A DNA stretch of 8,812 nucleotides from positions 1 to 8,812 of the forward strand of contig JADFVM010000250.1 of the NCBI GenBank assembly GCA_015222555.1, written 5' to 3'. The stretch's first letter is position 1, and every line of letters starts with the position of its first letter. Under the pieces are notes generated by a model that was not told where the DNA came from, did no database searches, and saw only the letters and a program-made list of their open reading frames with translations. Positions 1 to 6,056 of this stretch are shown in pieces. Source of the DNA: Pseudomonadota bacterium (GTDB lineage: Bacteria; Desulfobacterota; JADFVX01). A program made the position numbers and the translations under genes.

Positions 1-560
1 CCCTTCACCCTGGAATCAAGAGACGTGGCCGCATCCATGGCCCTGCCAAAGGCCTTGAAAACAGCCTCCAGACAGTGATGCGTATTCGCCCCCCTTCTAA
101 GATCAACATGGAGCGTTATACCGCCGTTGCTAACAAGGGCCTGAAAAAATTCCTGCGCCAGCTCCACATCGAAGTCACCCACTTTTTCCTTTGGAATATC
201 GACATTAAAGGTAAGTGACGCACGCCCACTGATATCAAGGGCCACCTCTGCCAGAGCCTCATCCATAGGCACAATGGCGTTGCCATAACGCTTTATACCT
301 TTTTTATCACCCAGGGCCTCTTTGAAGGCCTGCCCGAGGCAGATGCCGATATCCTCTACCGTATGATGACCATCAATTTCAACATCACCATCGGCCTTGA
401 TTTTCAGGTCAAAAAGGCCATGACGCGTCATCAGTTCAAGCATGTGGTTAAGAAAGGGAACAGGTGTAGATATATCATATTGCCCATCCCCATCGATAGT
501 TAGTGAAAGTGAGATATTCGTCTCTGTTGTTTCTCTGTTTATTTCAGAACTTCGCTGCAT
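1..560 (-). CDS. hisB: Imidazoleglycerol-phosphate dehydratase (HisB), 3' end cut by window edge
   Basis: Dehydrates imidazole glycerol phosphate to imidazole acetol phosphate in cytoplasmic histidine biosynthesis. Reading the minus strand from the ATG at 560-558 gives 186 complete codons with no stop before the window edge. Family landmarks are present: FLNHM at residues 36-40, DGHHTVED at 63-70, and the second metal-binding HHxxE (HHCLE, 161-165) preceded by HVDLRRGAN. The two HHxxE motifs form the Mn-binding active site in this family. Usual monofunctional length is about 195-200 aa, so only about 9-14 C-terminal residues are missing; there is no N-terminal phosphatase domain of the enterobacterial fusion type. 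A TAA lies in frame ten codons upstream of the ATG, and a G-rich stretch (GGGGGC) about 7 nt upstream can act as ribosome site. It is transcribed divergently from the DnaA-like gene from its own promoter. Identification is near certain. Confidence 0.97.
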   Translation of the reverse strand, partial: MQRSSEINRETTETNISLSLTIDGDGQYDISTPVPFLNHMLELMTRHGLFDLKIKADGDVEIDGHHTVEDIGICLGQAFKEALGDKKGIKRYGNAIVPMDEALAEVALDISGRASLTFNVDIPKEKVGDFDVELAQEFFQALVSNGGITLHVDLRRGANTHHCLEAVFKAFGRAMDAATSLDSRVK

Positions 561-607
561 CCTGTAAGCCCCCGAATCCGGTTATCGTGCTTCTGTTTGA
601 CCGTTCA

Positions 608-636
608 ATTATAGTTTTCTTTACCTGCCTTAGCAA
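608..636 (-). promoter_or_regulatory. Sigma70-type promoter of hisB
   Basis: On the minus strand a -35 TTGCTA (636-631, 4 of 6 consensus bases) is followed by a 17-bp spacer and a perfect -10 TATAAT (613-608). Transcription would start near 601, leaving a leader of about 40 nt before the hisB ATG. No attenuator-like hairpin or histidine-rich leader peptide is visible in that leader, so his-type attenuation is not supported here. Confidence 0.7.
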
Positions 637-687
637 GTATTTTAATCTCTCTCACATAATGAAGATGTAATTTCTTCCCCTCCTATG

Positions 688-718
688 TTAGAATTATCGA
701 CTCCATAAATTCTATAAA
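688..718 (+). promoter_or_regulatory. Possible weak promoter for the DnaA-like/CDF/yhbY operon
   Basis: TATAAA at 713-718 could be a -10 element. The best -35 partner is TTAGAA at 688-693 with a 19-bp spacer, which is a poor match. The start would fall near 725, just upstream of the GGAG at 727-730. It is proposed mainly because some promoter must lie in this 183-bp divergent gap. Confidence 0.3.
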
Positions 719-743
719 ATGTAAGCGGAGCACTGATAACTTA

Positions 744-1448
744 ATGCATCAGGCAAGAATGAAAGAAGATAAGGCTGACGCGGTAAAAACATTCTCAAAC
801 TTCATCGAGGGAGACAGCAACCGCCTGGCCAGGGCCATGGCGCTGGCCGTCAGTGAAAACCCGGGGGGCAGCTATAATCCTCTATATATTTATGGTGGAA
901 GAGGTGTCGGGAAAAGCCACCTTCTCAGCGCCATAGCTAGCTATTCAAAAGAAAGAGGTCTGAAAACGGCCCTCTATCATTTTGATGAGAGCACTAAAGG
1001 GGATCATACTAATTCATCATTACCTGACATGATTATCGTTGATGACATAGACTTTTCAAAACCCACTGTTATTAAAGACTTGCTGGCATTTGCCGAAGAA
1101 GGTGGACAGTTAGTTTTAAGCGGCATAATAGCAGCGGAGAAGCTACCGGCAAATGCTCTTTCTACCTTGATAGACAAAAAAGGTAAATCGGCTGACATCC
1201 AAATGCCGGAAGAGGAACTGAGAATCGCGATTCTAAAAGCAAAAGCGTCAGATGATGATGCCATACTGCCTCAAGATGCCGCCCTGTTTATCGCTCAGCA
1301 TCTCAACGGAGATATTCAAACGCTGCTCGGGGGATATGAACGAGTAAAGGCGCTCTCCTCTCTATCAGGCCAGACAATTACCCGCTTTAGTGCCATTCAG
1401 GCATTAAAAGATTATCTTTGGCTGGAGGAGAACAAACCTGTTGGATAA
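744..1448 (+). CDS. DnaA/Hda-like AAA+ ATPase-domain protein without DNA-binding domain
   Basis: The protein (234 aa) matches the AAA+ domain III of the initiator DnaA. It opens with the DnaA-type TFSNFIEGDSNRLA (16-29), then YNPLYIYGG and Walker A GGRGVGKSH (51-59), Walker B MIIVDDIDF (96-104) and a sensor-1-like LVLSG. DnaA domains I-II and the C-terminal helix-turn-helix domain IV are absent, as in Hda/DnaA-related regulators that act on DnaA-ATP. Unusually, the box that in DnaA carries the arginine finger (RLxSRFxWGL) reads LIDKKGKSAD, and the sensor-2 region (NVRELEGAL in DnaA) reads DIQTLLGGY, so both key arginines seem lost. A regulatory or adaptor role is therefore likelier than active initiation; the exact role is unknown. 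The start is uncertain: GGAG at 727-730 lies 13 nt before the ATG at 744, whereas the ATG at 759 has CAGG 5 nt upstream and would also fit. Its 3' end overlaps the transporter gene by 8 nt. Confidence 0.85.
   Translation: MHQARMKEDKADAVKTFSNFIEGDSNRLARAMALAVSENPGGSYNPLYIYGGRGVGKSHLLSAIASYSKERGLKTALYHFDESTKGDHTNSSLPDMIIVDDIDFSKPTVIKDLLAFAEEGGQLVLSGIIAAEKLPANALSTLIDKKGKSADIQMPEEELRIAILKAKASDDDAILPQDAALFIAQHLNGDIQTLLGGYERVKALSSLSGQTITRFSAIQALKDYLWLEENKPVG
1424..1430 (+). promoter_or_regulatory. Strong ribosome binding site fixing the TTG start of the CDF gene
   Basis: GGAGGAG lies inside the end of the DnaA-like gene, 10 nt before the TTG at 1441. No in-frame ATG gives a full first transmembrane helix, so this site supports the TTG start and points to translational coupling with the upstream gene. 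Confidence 0.75.
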
Positions 1449-2586
1449 AAGCTCGCGATATTCGCAAGGCAAGCGGATCACATGGATCGGTGCGCTGGGT
1501 AATGTAGTTCTTTCCATTGTTAAATTTGTGGCAGGTGTTTCTGGTAGAAGTGAAGCCCTCATCGCAGACGCTGTCCACTCCATTTCCGACCTCGTATCCG
1601 ACGTAGTTGTTCTTGTCAGCCTTAAAGTTTCTTCACGACCCGTCGATGAAGACCGTCCCTATGGCTATGGCAGGGTTGAAACTGTAGGGACGGGTATTCT
1701 TGGCATCATACTCATTATCGTAGGGATAAATATCTTCTGGCATGCAATAGAAACCGTCAATACAGGTGTCAATTACATTCCCAAATCGATTGCCCTTGCC
1801 GGCGCTTTCATTTCTATCATTGTTAAGGAGGGGATGTATCACTATACGGTGAGGGTTGGCAAAAAAATCCACAGTCCCTCTATCATTGCCAATGCATGGC
1901 ATCACCGTTCAGACGCCTTCTCATCGGTGGCCTCTCTCATCGGAATAGGTGCAGCAATGATGGGATGGCCCATATTCGACCCCATTGCCGCAATTATTGT
2001 CACCGTTCTTATACTGAAAGTTGGCCTGGAAACAACAATAGACTCCTTCAAGGACATTATAGATACCTCTGTCAAAAAGGAAATTAGAGACAAAATCATT
2101 GACGCCACACTGAGCACAGCAGGCGTTATTAACTATCACGATCTGAAAACGAGAAAAATGGGAAGCGAGATCCTTGTGGATATCCATATCGAGGTCAACC
2201 CCTGGATGAATGTTTATGAAGCACACTGCATTGCCGACAAGGTGAGAGATATGATCGTTGACAAGGTGCGTAATATCTCGGATGTCCTTGTTCACATAGA
2301 CCCTGAAGGCGAAGCCGATGACGTTTTCGTTTCCAGGTCAAAAGAACAAGTTGCAAAAGAAATATCTGACCTCGTTTCGGAAATCGATGAAGTAATATCA
2401 TTCCGGGATATAATGATTCAATATTCAGGCAACAAGATGATTGTACACATCAACATCCAACTGTCACCTCATATGACAGTACAAGAAGGGTATGCAAAAG
2501 TGGGGGACATAAAGGACCGGCTGCTTCAGTTGGATAATGTCTCAGACGCGATAATAAACGTAGATTTTCAAAAAAATATCAAATAA
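1441..2586 (+). CDS. Cation diffusion facilitator (CDF) transporter, probably zinc, with duplicated C-terminal domain
   Basis: Inner-membrane metal/proton antiporter of the CDF family, 381 aa; homologs such as E. coli FieF/YiiP have about 300. Hydrophobic helices span roughly residues 13-33, 38-61, 82-103, 115-135, 160-176 and 178-195. The transport site is HxxxD in helix 2 (H46, D50) and HxxxD in helix 5 (H154, D158), the combination usually linked to Zn specificity. Cytosolic residues H233, H249, H262, H285 and D287 match the dimer-domain zinc site of FieF. The loop that is normally HPYGHG reads RPYGYG (R72, Y76), so the histidines of the interfacial site are gone. Residues about 290-381 form a second ferredoxin-like C-terminal module resembling the first (VHINIQLSPHMTVQEGY against VDIHIEVNPWMNVYEAH), without the histidine set. 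Start is TTG behind GGAGGAG. It overlaps the DnaA-like gene and probably shares its transcript with yhbY. Zn preference is inferred; Co, Cd or Fe remain possible. Confidence 0.92.
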   Translation: MDKSSRYSQGKRITWIGALGNVVLSIVKFVAGVSGRSEALIADAVHSISDLVSDVVVLVSLKVSSRPVDEDRPYGYGRVETVGTGILGIILIIVGINIFWHAIETVNTGVNYIPKSIALAGAFISIIVKEGMYHYTVRVGKKIHSPSIIANAWHHRSDAFSSVASLIGIGAAMMGWPIFDPIAAIIVTVLILKVGLETTIDSFKDIIDTSVKKEIRDKIIDATLSTAGVINYHDLKTRKMGSEILVDIHIEVNPWMNVYEAHCIADKVRDMIVDKVRNISDVLVHIDPEGEADDVFVSRSKEQVAKEISDLVSEIDEVISFRDIMIQYSGNKMIVHINIQLSPHMTVQEGYAKVGDIKDRLLQLDNVSDAIINVDFQKNIK

Positions 2587-2638
2587 TTTTTTAAACATAG
2601 GATAAACTTTAACCCATATCTAAAAAAGGAAGACTTTT

Positions 2639-2983
2639 ATGGCAAAAAAATTAAAACTAAGCAGCAAAGACAAGGCCTATTTAAAAGGCCTGGGTCATCA
2701 TATAAAGGCCTTTCTTCAAATCGGAAAGGATGGTATTTCTGAAGCCTTCATCAACAATCTTGAAGCTGAGTTGGAACACCATGAACTGATAAAAATCAAG
2801 ATCCTTGATAACGCCCCCGGCGATAAAAAAAGTTTCTCCACACCTATTGAAAAGGCGGTTAATTGCTCAGTTGTCGGGCTCATAGGCAAAACGTTACTGC
2901 TGTATAAACCCTTCAAGGAAGAGCCGCAAATTAAGCTGCCAAGGTCTGCATCGGGGGCAAAGAAAATCCGTCAGACTCAATAA
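2639..2983 (+). CDS. yhbY: YhbY-family (CRM domain) RNA-binding protein
   Basis: Small cytoplasmic RNA-binding protein of 114 aa with a single CRS1-YhbY (CRM) domain; bacterial homologs associate with pre-50S ribosomal particles. Visible signatures are the N-terminal LSSKDKAYLKGLGHHIKAF, the GxxG loop GKDG (29-32) typical of CRM RNA binding, ELEHHELIKIKI (about 45-56), and the closing VIGKTLVLYRP-like strand, here LIGKTLLLYKP. About 20 basic residues follow the domain, a modest C-terminal extension relative to the roughly 97-aa E. coli protein. AAGGAAG at 2626-2632, 6 nt before ATG, is a good ribosome site. The gene follows the CDF transporter after 52 nt with no clear terminator or promoter between, so co-transcription is likely. 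It converges on sbcB with only 26 nt between stop codons, and I see no hairpin there. Confidence 0.93.
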   Translation: MAKKLKLSSKDKAYLKGLGHHIKAFLQIGKDGISEAFINNLEAELEHHELIKIKILDNAPGDKKSFSTPIEKAVNCSVVGLIGKTLLLYKPFKEEPQIKLPRSASGAKKIRQTQ

Positions 2984-3009
2984 GAGATAAGTCGTATCAT
3001 TAATGGGGG

Positions 3010-4458
3010 TTAAAAAAGAACGCCCTGTGCTCCCACCGGCGGAAATTTCCTTTTAATATCATTTTCAAGTTCATCGAGCAACTGACGCTGCTGCCAGTCA
3101 AGGCCGGCCTCAGATCTCAACTTCGTTATTTCTGCAAGAGCCTTCGATGGAGTTGTTCGTTTTTCTCCCTTATAATCAAGTAGAGCATCACATTCCTGAG
3201 CAGGATTAATCTTCCTCATAAACCGATCAAAATCCACAGCTACTTCTTCACAATTTTCATCCTTAAAATTTCGGCCAAGCAGACGCCTTGCCAGTGTGCA
3301 CGTTTCCCTACTTGAAAATTGCGAAGCGATTTCACTTTTCCCAACCAACGACGCTTCATGATATTGACGGCATAGGGCCTCGTCATCTTTTGACATAAAA
3401 CCGGCCTGATATAGTGCAGCATCAGCATCGAGATCGGGGATCTCAGCATAGCTGAACTCTCTATGATACTGTATGATCTTTTGAAAGAGTTCCCGATGGG
3501 ACTGTAACCAGCGGCTATTGTCTTCAACAGCCTCACGTCTTTCCTGACTCAAACTATTCAGGTATCTTTCCGAGGGCGGCAGGATTATTCCCGGCTCGCC
3601 TTCCCGCTTACGAATTACCCAGGTGTTTTCAGCGATAGTCTCGTCTGTTGTATCACGCAGATTGTGTTGATCCAGTCGCAACCAGAGAGTCTGATTGCTA
3701 TAGGGAATTGAGTTTCCCATGCTTAAAACGGGGGACTGAAATTGTTGTTTGTAGCCAAACTCTGTGCCAATCATTAAGCCATAACGATGTTCACCGGCTG
3801 TACTGTCAAAGAGAACCGGTAATTTCTTCAAACGGCTTCTGTCCATTCCCTTTTCAAAATAAGCAGTCAAATAACCCCACATCTCCTTCTCTTTCATAAG
3901 CCGCCTTGTCAGCTCAACTGTTGCCTTTACATCAACCATGGCGTCATGTGCCTGACCAGTCGCCAGATCATTAAAACTGCTCAAGTGTTCCAGCTTCAAA
4001 GTGGGCCGTCCTGAAACCTCAGGCCAGGATAATACCCCGCGTTTAAATAAATAGTAAATTGTCGTAATAGGCAGGAGATCCATCCGCCGACACCCGTCCA
4101 TATACTGATGTGTATAGGGAGGCAGCAGATTTCGATAAAAAGAAAAACGCAGGAACTCATCATCAAAACCCAATGTATTATAACCCAGGCTGATCGTACC
4201 GGGTTCATTCATGAGTCGGTGGATCTCTCTTATCCCCTCATACTCACAAAGCCCATTCATGGTATCACTGATAGAAATGCGATGAGTTATCAAGGCACGT
4301 GGGGAGATTATTACATCCGGACGCAGTTGGATCATGATTGAATGGCGCTCAATTTCATTCAGTGCCATATCAGTCCGGATAGCAGCGAACTGCAGAACCT
4401 GATCAAAGGCTTTATTTAAGCCTGTCGTTTCAATATCGTAGAAAAAACAAGTCGTCAT
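3010..4458 (-). CDS. sbcB: Exodeoxyribonuclease I (ExoI/SbcB)
   Basis: Processive 3'-5' exonuclease of single-stranded DNA acting in recombination and mismatch repair. The N-terminal DEDDh nuclease domain shows FYDIETTG (acidic D8, E10), then QFAAIRTD, LGYNTLGFDDEF (D99/D100) and AHDAMVDVKAT (H171, D176); the HDAMxD spacing matches E. coli ExoI. The middle and C-terminal thirds keep family patterns such as DQHNLRD, KLPVLFD and ALYQAGFMSKDD, corresponding to the SH3-like and helical ExoI domains. With the start at 4458 the protein is 482 aa, close to the 475 aa of E. coli ExoI. The frame stays open to an ATG at 4575, but those 39 extra residues are unlike the family and lie across the promoter at 4519-4547. 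AGGGGA stands about 9 nt before the chosen ATG. It is convergent with yhbY and divergent from the PilZ cluster. Confidence 0.96.
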   Translation of the reverse strand: MTTCFFYDIETTGLNKAFDQVLQFAAIRTDMALNEIERHSIMIQLRPDVIISPRALITHRISISDTMNGLCEYEGIREIHRLMNEPGTISLGYNTLGFDDEFLRFSFYRNLLPPYTHQYMDGCRRMDLLPITTIYYLFKRGVLSWPEVSGRPTLKLEHLSSFNDLATGQAHDAMVDVKATVELTRRLMKEKEMWGYLTAYFEKGMDRSRLKKLPVLFDSTAGEHRYGLMIGTEFGYKQQFQSPVLSMGNSIPYSNQTLWLRLDQHNLRDTTDETIAENTWVIRKREGEPGIILPPSERYLNSLSQERREAVEDNSRWLQSHRELFQKIIQYHREFSYAEIPDLDADAALYQAGFMSKDDEALCRQYHEASLVGKSEIASQFSSRETCTLARRLLGRNFKDENCEEVAVDFDRFMRKINPAQECDALLDYKGEKRTTPSKALAEITKLRSEAGLDWQQRQLLDELENDIKRKFPPVGAQGVLF

Positions 4459-4518
4459 TGAAAATATCCCCTGGAATACTCTGTCATAAAATGCATGGCC
4501 GTTAGATACGGTCCTTCT

Positions 4519-4547
4519 ACTATACAAAGGCCAAAGTTTTAAATCAA
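4519..4547 (-). promoter_or_regulatory. Sigma70-type promoter of sbcB
   Basis: Minus-strand -35 TTGATT (4547-4542, 4 of 6), a 17-bp spacer, and -10 TATAGT (4524-4519, 5 of 6). The transcript would begin near 4512, giving a leader of about 54 nt before the ATG at 4458. This is incompatible with use of the upstream in-frame ATG at 4575. Confidence 0.65.
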
Positions 4548-4681
4548 GCATTCCCATGCAATTAAAAAAATTCAATTAATATGAATCCAAACTGGGAATT
4601 ACCTATCCTTATTATTATAGGATGAAACTTCTCTACTCTATAAAATATTTTGTTTTTGGAAATTTTAAGGTATAGTTAAAC

Positions 4682-4765
4682 ATTAGTTTTCAAGTCGTCA
4701 TGGGAATAGGACATTTGCTTACAAATAAATTTTCCGCAATCACTGGCTACTTTTAACAGGAAAAC
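4682..4765 (+). pseudogene. Decayed 5' end of the first PilZ paralog (lost start, in-frame TAA)
   Basis: In the same frame as the ORF starting at 4766, these 28 codons still align without gaps to the N-terminus of the third paralog: SFQVVMGIGHLLTNK against YFKVIMEGGHMGAGK, and, after a stop, QEN against AEN just before the present start. DNA similarity is also visible (TTT, GTC, ATG and CAT codons in register). The codon at the ancestral start is ATT (4682-4684) instead of ATG, and the codon at paralog position 25 (Glu in the third copy) is TAA at 4754-4756. A TATAGT lies 5 nt before the old start, in the same place as the TATAAT before the third paralog. The piece cannot be translated as one protein with what follows. 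Confidence 0.75.
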
Positions 4766-5176
4766 ATGTCAATCCATCTTGAAAATCTTGAAAACTTCGC
4801 AGGACTAGAGTCCAAGCCTTTTGATCGTAAAATCAGGCACCTTGAACCTGTTACAAACAGTGAGTTTAAATTGGGAAAGGGATTTAAAAACAGCAATCCT
4901 TATGAGGGACGCGATGATGACAGGCGTAATCTGAGCGAATTTTGCCTCATCGAACCTTTTTTACGAGATACACCTCTGGAAGCAGTTGTAGGGGAAACGG
5001 TCAATCATTCTGAAGGCGGTATATGTGTCAAGTGTGAAGGCAATTCCATTCGAAAGGGATCAACTCATTTAATCAGTGTGAAAGCACTGAATGATATCCG
5101 AAGGGAAGGAGAGAGCATCTGGATAATGCCAATCAACAGCAAAACGTCCATATTCGGCTTCAAATGGCTGGGATAG
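4766..5176 (+). CDS. PilZ-domain protein, N-terminally truncated paralog 1
   Basis: A 136-aa remnant of the two-domain family seen twice more downstream. Residues 1-48 correspond to the second half of the family's N-terminal domain (KIRHLEPVTNSEFKLGK against GIKLVEPVSRDEYLRGK in copy 3). The PilZ domain follows, with the c-di-GMP motifs RxxxR (R49, R53) and NxSxxG (N80, S82, G85) and an intact ending with SIW and FGFKWLG. PilZ domains bind cyclic-di-GMP and pass the signal to motility, polysaccharide or transcription targets; the target here is unknown. AGGA at 4758-4761 is 4 nt before this ATG, so re-initiation is plausible, but the upstream coding sequence is disrupted and the whole gene may be a pseudogene. 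There is no signal peptide or membrane segment. The PilZ call is moderate to good; a present function is doubtful. Confidence 0.7.
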   Translation: MSIHLENLENFAGLESKPFDRKIRHLEPVTNSEFKLGKGFKNSNPYEGRDDDRRNLSEFCLIEPFLRDTPLEAVVGETVNHSEGGICVKCEGNSIRKGSTHLISVKALNDIRREGESIWIMPINSKTSIFGFKWLG

Positions 5177-5420
5177 CTACACTTTCTCCTACCCACCCTT
5201 TCATCATCTTATCCTGCATTTAGGGTTTCCTCATAAACTAAGCTATAAGTCTCTCCACTAAATATTTAGAATCAATGTACCTTAACTTGTCTATTTTATG
5301 AGGTATTTTTGAGGTAATTATGCTATTGTAGACAATGTGAAGGGCTGTCATGTTTAAGTGCATAAACTAAACATTCAAGTTAATTGCCGGACTTTCAGGC
5401 ATTTCAGGGGAAAATAGCGA
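5177..5420. other. Intergenic gap between PilZ paralogs 1 and 2, nothing definite
   Basis: These 244 AT-rich bases hold no ORF, RNA gene or stable hairpin that I can support. TGCTATTGT near 5320 resembles an extended -10 element, but there is no matching -35. The promoter of paralog 2 presumably lies here. Confidence 0.4.
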
Positions 5421-5921
5421 ATGATGTACTTTAGAGTCTCAATGACGAAAAAAAACGCTGTTTCTGGAAAAAGCTCAGAATTATTACGTCATTTTGCCAG
5501 CGATACGATTATTGATCTTTTATTATTTCTTGAAGAGTACCCACTCCTAAAAGCAGAGAAGTTTGGCTACGCAGTAAGCCTCATCAGTGACATCACAAGG
5601 GCAGACTTTGAGGCCGGAAAGGAAAAAGAAGACCCAAGTGCATTTAATATGCGTAATAATGATCGAATTAATTTATCTGAAAACTGCCTAATGGAACCTC
5701 TTTCTTTAGATAGCTTTTCTTCAAAGGCAATCTTTGGAACAACTGTCGACTATTCAACGGGGGGGCTCAGTGTAGAGTATATGGACATGCTGGCTCGGCA
5801 AGGTTCGACCTTTCATGTAAGTGTGAAAGCCCTGGGAAAGTTTCGAAAAGATGCTCAAGTGGTCTGGACCAAGCCGGTCCGGCGTGGAATAAATGTCTCA
5901 GGCCTTAAATGGATTGAGTAG
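5421..5921 (+). CDS. PilZ-domain protein, intact paralog 2
   Basis: At 166 aa this is the only complete copy of the local family. Residues 1-72 form a domain I cannot name that is shared with copy 3 without gaps (MYF.V.M, K17, ELLR, FL.. YP, a GK.KE..DP linker). Residues about 75-166 form a PilZ domain with RxxxR (R78, R82), DxSxxG (D110, S112, G115), a VVW strand and the terminal GLKW. All signature residues for cyclic-di-GMP binding are kept, so this copy probably still senses c-di-GMP in the cytoplasm; its output is unknown. Two ATGs lie in tandem: AGGGGA at 5406-5411 is 9 nt from the first (5421) and 12 nt from the second (5424), while the paralog alignment begins at the second. It stands alone between gaps of 244 and 135 nt, so it is probably transcribed separately. 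Confidence 0.85.
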   Translation: MMYFRVSMTKKNAVSGKSSELLRHFASDTIIDLLLFLEEYPLLKAEKFGYAVSLISDITRADFEAGKEKEDPSAFNMRNNDRINLSENCLMEPLSLDSFSSKAIFGTTVDYSTGGLSVEYMDMLARQGSTFHVSVKALGKFRKDAQVVWTKPVRRGINVSGLKWIE

Positions 5922-6030
5922 CTTATTAAGCAAAAAATCATTACCACCCTTCCAGTGTTCCCCTTTTAATCATGTGCTCAGCCTTAAACTCATAGCATCA
6001 AATATCACCGATTCAAAAGATTCCATCTTT

Positions 6031-6050
6031 TCTTATCGATAAGATATAAT
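6031..6050 (+). promoter_or_regulatory. Palindromic operator candidate plus -10 element before PilZ paralog 3
   Basis: A perfect 14-bp palindrome TCTTATCGATAAGA (6031-6044) directly abuts a perfect -10 hexamer TATAAT (6045-6050). The ATG of paralog 3 follows 6 nt later, so transcription would start at or next to the A of the ATG (leaderless), which fits the lack of a ribosome site. The best -35 is very weak (TTCCAT, 6021-6026), so activation by a protein binding the palindrome in the spacer is possible. The function is inferred. Confidence 0.5.
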
Positions 6051-6056
6051 AATAAA

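Noticed and set aside
1921..2295. 124-codon antisense ORF inside the CDF gene
   Set aside because: Its composition mirrors the CDF coding strand, it has no family resemblance, and the CDF gene is certain.
2672..2714. Three AAGGCC-type boxes, including palindrome AAAGGCCTTT
   Set aside because: They lie inside the conserved part of yhbY and encode conserved lysine/glycine/leucine and alanine/phenylalanine positions; codon usage explains them.
2984..3009. Bidirectional terminator between yhbY and sbcB
   Set aside because: The 26-nt gap has no GC-rich stem; a terminator would have to lie inside the coding ends and none was convincing.
4459..4575. 39-residue N-terminal extension of sbcB from an upstream in-frame ATG
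   Set aside because: It is unlike the family, would make the protein longer than normal, and spans the predicted promoter; the ATG at 4458 has a ribosome site and gives the family length.
4570..4586. Inverted repeat ATTCA-7 nt-TGAAT upstream of sbcB
   Set aside because: Only 5 bp in AT-rich DNA, expected by chance.
4602..4621. Inverted repeat CCTAT-10 nt-ATAGG
   Set aside because: The stem is weak, there is no T-tract, and no gene end is nearby, so it is neither a terminator nor a convincing operator.
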